A DNA stretch of 64,000 nt from CALMAK01 sp964392265 (GTDB lineage Bacteria > Patescibacteriota > Saccharimonadia > Saccharimonadales > Saccharimonadaceae): contig CAYMOS010000002.1 of the NCBI GenBank assembly GCA_964392265.1, positions 210,162 through 274,161 on the forward strand, read 5' to 3'. This document shows, piece after piece, positions 60,566 to 64,000 of the stretch; position 1 is the first letter of the stretch, and each line of letters starts with the position of its first letter. Under the pieces are notes generated by a model that did not search any database, was not told the DNA's origin, and saw nothing but the letters and a program-made list of their open reading frames with translations. The translations under genes and the position numbers were made by a program.

Positions 60566-61052
60566 GGAGGCCTCCTTTCTTTCCAGCCTCAAGACGGAAG
60601 TTGGATTTAGGGTTTTCTATTGCGGCGAGGACTCTAGCAGTTTCAGGGATATCAAGCCTCTGTCGAGTAGTCTGCTTTTCGCTATCTGTATTTTTAGTTT
60701 TCTTTTCCTTGACCACTTTTTCTTTTTTGGTGGCGTAGGCTTCGCGCAAGGTTGTGACGTTTTTGTCGTAGACGTAATACCTTGGCCGCAAGCCGTATGC
60801 AAGCAGCACCAGCAGCCACAAGGCGACAATCTTACCCTTGATACGAATGGCTAAAATACCACAGACGAGGGCGATACTACCCATAACGAAGTATTTATAC
60901 GTCGCCCCCTCCATAGTTGGTGGCGCAAGCGTATAGATTGCCGAACAGACAATGATAACCATGAGCATAAGTAGTACTTGTGATAAGCCGAGGTTGGCAA
61001 AAATACGGTCTTCAACGGTCGTTACTTGTGCGGGTACTACGGTTGCTTTCAT
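60537..61052 (-). CDS. PrgI-family T4SS membrane protein (VirB3-like)
   Basis: 171 residues: the PrgI pattern of an N-terminal VPAQVTTVEDRIFANLGLSQ, two close membrane spans (about 26-44 and 50-68), a short third hydrophobic segment with RPRYYVYD, and a basic soluble tail. It corresponds in position and topology to VirB3 next to VirB4. It overlaps the VirB6-like gene by 4 bases and the next gene by 29. Confidence 0.9.
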   Translation of the reverse strand: MKATVVPAQVTTVEDRIFANLGLSQVLLMLMVIIVCSAIYTLAPPTMEGATYKYFVMGSIALVCGILAIRIKGKIVALWLLVLLAYGLRPRYYVYDKNVTTLREAYATKKEKVVKEKKTKNTDSEKQTTRQRLDIPETARVLAAIENPKSNFRLEAGKKGGLRVRLTEIEK

Positions 61053-62500
61053 GCTGTCTTGTCCTTACTGTCATTCGACGGTACGCGCGTTGCTTTTACG
61101 TTTGGCGCGGTCTTTGGCATGACTGTATGAGTGATAGTTGCTGTGCCTTTCTTGTTTTCATAGCTTACGCTCTGCATTTGGTTGGTGCGAAGTGCCTTTG
61201 ACTCCGCGCCCGACATCATGCGGGTTTTCTTGGCCGTATCACTCTTTGAGCGAATAGTATTTGTGGCCTTACGAGTGTGGGTTGTCATGTGATTTACGCC
61301 GTTGATAAATGTACCACCGAGCTTTTTCAAGTTTCGCGCACCCATGCTGACGTAGCTAAATTGCATCATCGCACCTTGCGCCTTAAGTAACATGAAGATT
61401 GTTGCAATACCCGTCACGATAGCCATGAGAGTATCTGGGACGGCGTTATCGCCAGAAGCGGTCGCCATACCCGCAAATAGCGAAGCCGAGAGCTGCAATA
61501 TCACCACATGCACGAACAATACAAAGATTGTCGTAATGTAGGTCTTAAAGGCGGTTTCGGCAAAGTCGCGGAAGCCCGGCACGATCCAGAGGAGTATCAC
61601 GAGCGGGGACAATACTGCGCCGAGGTAAAGCGTCACAAGACGCATGACGTAATACACTAGCAATACGATTGAGAATAAGACAAAGGCTAACATAATAAAC
61701 AGTGCTGCAAGGCCAAGTCCCGACGTCTTCTCAACCACTCCTGTCAGTGTCGTCCATACAGAGGCTGCGCCCGATATTTGCCCAACCGCCGTGATCAGTA
61801 CATTTGATAAGCCGATAATTCCGTCAATCAAGAAGATTGACGAACTCATCAGCGCAAAGATAAGCAAAAAACGAGGTATCAACTGTCGTAAATCAACCTC
61901 ATCAAAGCCAAGTGCCGACGCACTCATGACATGGAAGCCAACCAGTGCTATTACTAAAATTAACAACGCCCAGCAAATACCAACCATGGCAAGCCAGAAG
62001 TTGAAAACACTTTGATTACTGGCCATAGACGGCGTTGACTTCGTGAAGAAGTCGAGCGCATTGAGAAATGGCGTTGCCGCGCCGTTAATAAGTTTTACCA
62101 AAACACCTGTGATTGCGTTGATAATCATATCGAGCCAGCCATTACTTTCGCTTTTCGGCTCTATAGCTTGCAAGTTCGGCATAGTGGCGTTGGCGGGGTT
62201 TTGTGGCGCACTGTATGAGCCTGTCAGAAGCGAAGTTAGTACGACCGCCGCCAGAATGATCGCTAGCCCTATCATAGACTTTTTCAGCAAGCCCTTGGCG
62301 GTTTCCATGCGTTCAGGGTTGCCGCGGCTCGTGATATACAAATAGCCCGCATACACGATCAGTAACACAGCTACCGCTGAAGCGAGTCCAGCGATATTTT
62401 GCACGGCAGGAAGTACCCAATCGCGCACTGTGCTTATTGCGCCGGATGTGTCGGCAAACAGAGATAAGTTCGCCGTCAGAGCGTTACCAATACCTCCCAT
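61049..62500 (-). CDS. VirB6/TrbL-like channel protein with a VirB2-like N-terminal module
   Basis: 483 residues. Residues 20-105 hold a two-span module containing YAGYLYITSRGNPERMETAKGLLKKS, closely similar to the pilin-like protein of the next gene upstream. Residues about 130-420 hold six or more further spans, as in VirB6/TrbL (FLNALDFFT..., DLRQLIPRFLLIFALM). The tail is Lys/Thr-rich and cytoplasmic. GGAGGGTAAGG precedes the ATG. The N-terminal module looks like a duplication fused to the channel protein. Confidence 0.88.
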   Translation of the reverse strand: MGGIGNALTANLSLFADTSGAISTVRDWVLPAVQNIAGLASAVAVLLIVYAGYLYITSRGNPERMETAKGLLKKSMIGLAIILAAVVLTSLLTGSYSAPQNPANATMPNLQAIEPKSESNGWLDMIINAITGVLVKLINGAATPFLNALDFFTKSTPSMASNQSVFNFWLAMVGICWALLILVIALVGFHVMSASALGFDEVDLRQLIPRFLLIFALMSSSIFLIDGIIGLSNVLITAVGQISGAASVWTTLTGVVEKTSGLGLAALFIMLAFVLFSIVLLVYYVMRLVTLYLGAVLSPLVILLWIVPGFRDFAETAFKTYITTIFVLFVHVVILQLSASLFAGMATASGDNAVPDTLMAIVTGIATIFMLLKAQGAMMQFSYVSMGARNLKKLGGTFINGVNHMTTHTRKATNTIRSKSDTAKKTRMMSGAESKALRTNQMQSVSYENKKGTATITHTVMPKTAPNVKATRVPSNDSKDKTA

Positions 62501-62509
62501 AGCAACACC

Positions 62510-62851
62510 TTACCCTCCGAATGACTGCTTAGAGATTGCTACAATCATATTAGCTAAGACAAGCGCACCGAGAACAATGGCGATACCAATGATCGTCCAT
62601 TTCAAGGTACTTTTTGCTTTATCAAGACGCTCGGGGTTGCCCGCGCTTGTCATATACATGTAGCCTGCAAGTACGAGAAAAATAACAGCAACCGTACCGA
62701 CAATGCCCGTCAGGACTCCAGTGATACTTTTTAGAAAGTTCTCGACTTGCGTAACACCCGCAGCTTGCGCAAATGCTGGTTCTGCGAGTATTAATGGTAA
62801 ACTAGCCGCAGTCACTAGAGTCACTATAGATAATGTTTTTCTTGTTCCCAT
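62510..62851 (-). CDS. VirB2/TrbC-like pilin subunit
   Basis: 113 residues: a signal peptide (1-29, cleavage after AFA), then two membrane helices (about 45-68 and 82-105) joined by a basic loop TSAGNPERLDKAK, the T4SS major pilin topology. It is the first gene of the operon. GAGGGG lies about 8 bases before the ATG. Final length after cleavage would be about 84 residues. Confidence 0.87.
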   Translation of the reverse strand: MGTRKTLSIVTLVTAASLPLILAEPAFAQAAGVTQVENFLKSITGVLTGIVGTVAVIFLVLAGYMYMTSAGNPERLDKAKSTLKWTIIGIAIVLGALVLANMIVAISKQSFGG

Positions 62852-62967
62852 ACTATTCTATTCCCCTCATTTTTTGCATATCACCACCATACTCAAGCGT
62901 TAATGTTAGCGACGCGAGTAAGACGGCTCTTCACCATCCCTGATACTCCCACGTACCTTAAAAATAT

Positions 62968-63067
62968 CAGAGGTCAAATAGTGCTTCAAGACGGTACTAC
63001 AGAGGTCATAATGCACTTAAAAAACCACAAGGTACTTTACAGTACCTGTAGTTTTCAGAGGTAATTG
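62968..63067 (-). promoter_or_regulatory. Repeat-rich control region upstream of the T4SS operon
   Basis: CAGAGGT[CA]A occurs at 62968, 63000 and 63056 in the same orientation. AGGTACT/AGTACCT forms a palindrome at 63030-63047 with a 4-base spacer, and GGTACT recurs at 62993. The 316-bp gap between divergent genes has no ORF; it may be the operator of the T4SS operon. Confidence 0.5.
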
Positions 63068-63167
63068 CCTAGCTATTGAGATAGAGTTGACACTAAAAGA
63101 CTACCGTAAAAATCTTCACAAGCCATCAAGAGTGTTGTATTACGGTTTTATAAAGTAAAATAGGCGT

Positions 63168-63479
63168 ATGAGTAATCAACTTGCATCAGAAAAAGTAGTC
63201 GTATCAGCGCCTTTTTCCTTTGCCGGGTCGGCGCAGCGTATCTGGAAGATAACAAAAGCCGATAATCTTATTCTCAAGCTAATTCTCGTTCCGTTGGCTA
63301 TCACGCTTATTATTGCAGCATGGATGTTTGTTGCTTGTTGGTATTTTGTAATGTATGTCCTATTCGGGATTCTCTTTATACCGTACAGGCTATTACGCAG
63401 AAGTAGTCGTAAGAACAAGCGCGACAAGCTACGCCATCGAGAAGTGCTTGACGCTATCGAGAAGCAAAGGCATCTTTAG
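63168..63479 (+). CDS. Small two-span membrane protein next to the T4SS
   Basis: 103 residues: a soluble N-terminus of about 35 residues, two membrane spans (about 37-55 and 57-75), then a strongly basic tail (RLLRRSSRKNKRDKLRHR). No family recognised. TAAAAT at 63156-63161 lies 6 bases before the ATG, a leaderless layout. It is divergent from the T4SS operon and may be coregulated through the repeats in between. Confidence 0.78.
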   Translation: MSNQLASEKVVVSAPFSFAGSAQRIWKITKADNLILKLILVPLAITLIIAAWMFVACWYFVMYVLFGILFIPYRLLRRSSRKNKRDKLRHREVLDAIEKQRHL

Positions 63480-63488
63480 GCACCAAGT

Positions 63489-63541
63489 CACCAAAACAAG
63501 TTTTGGTGTGACTTCGACTTTTCTGTAAGAAAAATCGAAGT
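63489..63541. terminator. Bidirectional double hairpin
   Basis: CACCAAAAC/GTTTTGGTG (63489-63508) and ACTTCGACTTTTCT/AGAAAAATCGAAGT (63511-63541, one mismatch) separate two convergent genes. Confidence 0.75.
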
Positions 63542-63554
63542 GTTAGAGGAGGTA

Positions 63555-63917
63555 CTAAGATAACCCCTTGTTCTGTCTGTCGTAAGTCCTCCGAGCTTTA
63601 TGTATGTTGTCACGGTGCATATCGAACCACAAGTCGAACTCATTTGACAGCCTCATCAAACCTAGTCCTATGTTTGTTAATCGGTACTCGACATGAGGGG
63701 GAATAGTCGGGTATATCGAGCGTTCTAATATACCCGTACGCTCCATCTCGCGCAATGTTTCCGTGAGAACTTTTTGCGTAGCGTCGGGGAGTATCCTAGA
63801 AAGTTCGCAACGTCTTTTTACTCCGGTGCTGAGTGCGACAACAATACGAAGTGTCCACTTGCGTGACAAAAGACTCGCCGTATGATCAAGAAGCTGTCGT
63901 CTTGTGCGTGTAGCCAT
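63555..63917 (-). CDS. HxlR-family winged-helix transcriptional regulator
   Basis: 120 residues. The HxlR pattern is complete: LLSRKWTLRIVVALSTG, RCELSRILPDATQKVLTETLREMERTGILER, PPHVEYRLTNIGLGLM. The usual N-terminal sensing Cys is absent (the chain begins MATRTRRQLLDH; Cys38 is elsewhere), so classic thiol or aldehyde sensing is not evident. It probably controls a nearby gene beyond the window or the T4SS divergent unit. Confidence 0.9.
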   Translation of the reverse strand: MATRTRRQLLDHTASLLSRKWTLRIVVALSTGVKRRCELSRILPDATQKVLTETLREMERTGILERSIYPTIPPHVEYRLTNIGLGLMRLSNEFDLWFDMHRDNIHKARRTYDRQNKGLS

Positions 63918-64000
63918 AGGAAATCTCTCCCGGAGGCATCGTTCAAACGTAAGGGGTCCAACTTATTCGCTGAAGACCGATTACCTGCCTATAAAAAGAG

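Noticed and set aside
1..64000. tRNA genes, rRNA, CRISPR arrays, transposases
   Set aside because: Read through for their usual sequence signatures and found none convincing; a dedicated tRNA and repeat search would settle it.

Overview
The window looks like a chromosomal segment of a Candidate Phyla Radiation bacterium, most likely a Saccharibacteria (TM7) relative. The evidence is a PrgI-type type IV secretion (T4SS) operon with two HerA/TraG-like ATPases, a reduced core gene complement, a fused trehalose-6-phosphate synthase/phosphatase, and genes that read with TGA as a normal stop. This placement is inferred from gene content only; there is no rRNA in the window and I saw no tRNA or CRISPR array.

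Layout. (1) 1-5172: cell-wall/division cluster, with the 3' end of a class B PBP, then mraY, ftsW, murG and ftsQ, nearly all overlapping. (2) 5173-5895: gene-poor regulatory stretch with two perfect GTTC-N7-GTTC repeats, several palindromes and tiny ORFs. (3) 5896-12774: folC, a membrane protein, a ThrE-type exporter, a FecR-domain protein, a G/C-rich orphan cassette, a membrane protein and yaaA. (4) 12779-27533: a defence island on the minus strand: SNF2 helicase, DUF4391, KAP NTPase, then a type III Mod - RhuM - Res operon. A divergent Abi-like gene sits between the two halves. (5) 27650-28996: tandem hairpins, an 18-residue ORF, an EF-hand protein and an alpha/beta hydrolase. (6) 29.2-36.9 kb: six short G/C-rich single-gene cassettes around otsA-otsB and a CYTH gene, plus a 540-bp nested inverted-repeat element. 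(7) 36971-41740: HerA/TraG-like ATPase, sigma-region-4/HARE-HTH regulator, pilin-like protein. (8) 41.8-43.06 kb: another cassette encoding an anchored, Pro-rich protein. (9) 43071-53511: topA, an acidic orphan, dprA, a probable structured RNA, pth, der, an rluB-like gene, and a response regulator/histidine kinase pair with matching Pro/Ala-rich tails. (10) 53754-54721: a small operon ending in a membrane Mrr-like nuclease. (11) 54735-62851: Xre regulator and the T4SS operon (TraG-like, CHAP hydrolase, VirB4 split in two, PrgI, VirB6-like, VirB2-like). (12) 63168-63917: small membrane protein and an HxlR regulator.

Two themes stand out. First, many ordinary genes have a -10 hexamer 5-8 nt before the start codon, which implies leaderless mRNAs. 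Second, eight dispersed G/C-rich orphan units share one design: a near-consensus promoter (six of eight with the extended -10 TATGn), an A/T-rich leader, a G/C-ending-codon ORF, and a long perfect G/C hairpin, sometimes with a UUCG loop. They look like independently expressed, strongly transcribed genes, possibly surface or host-interaction factors, and are the best candidates here for something undescribed.
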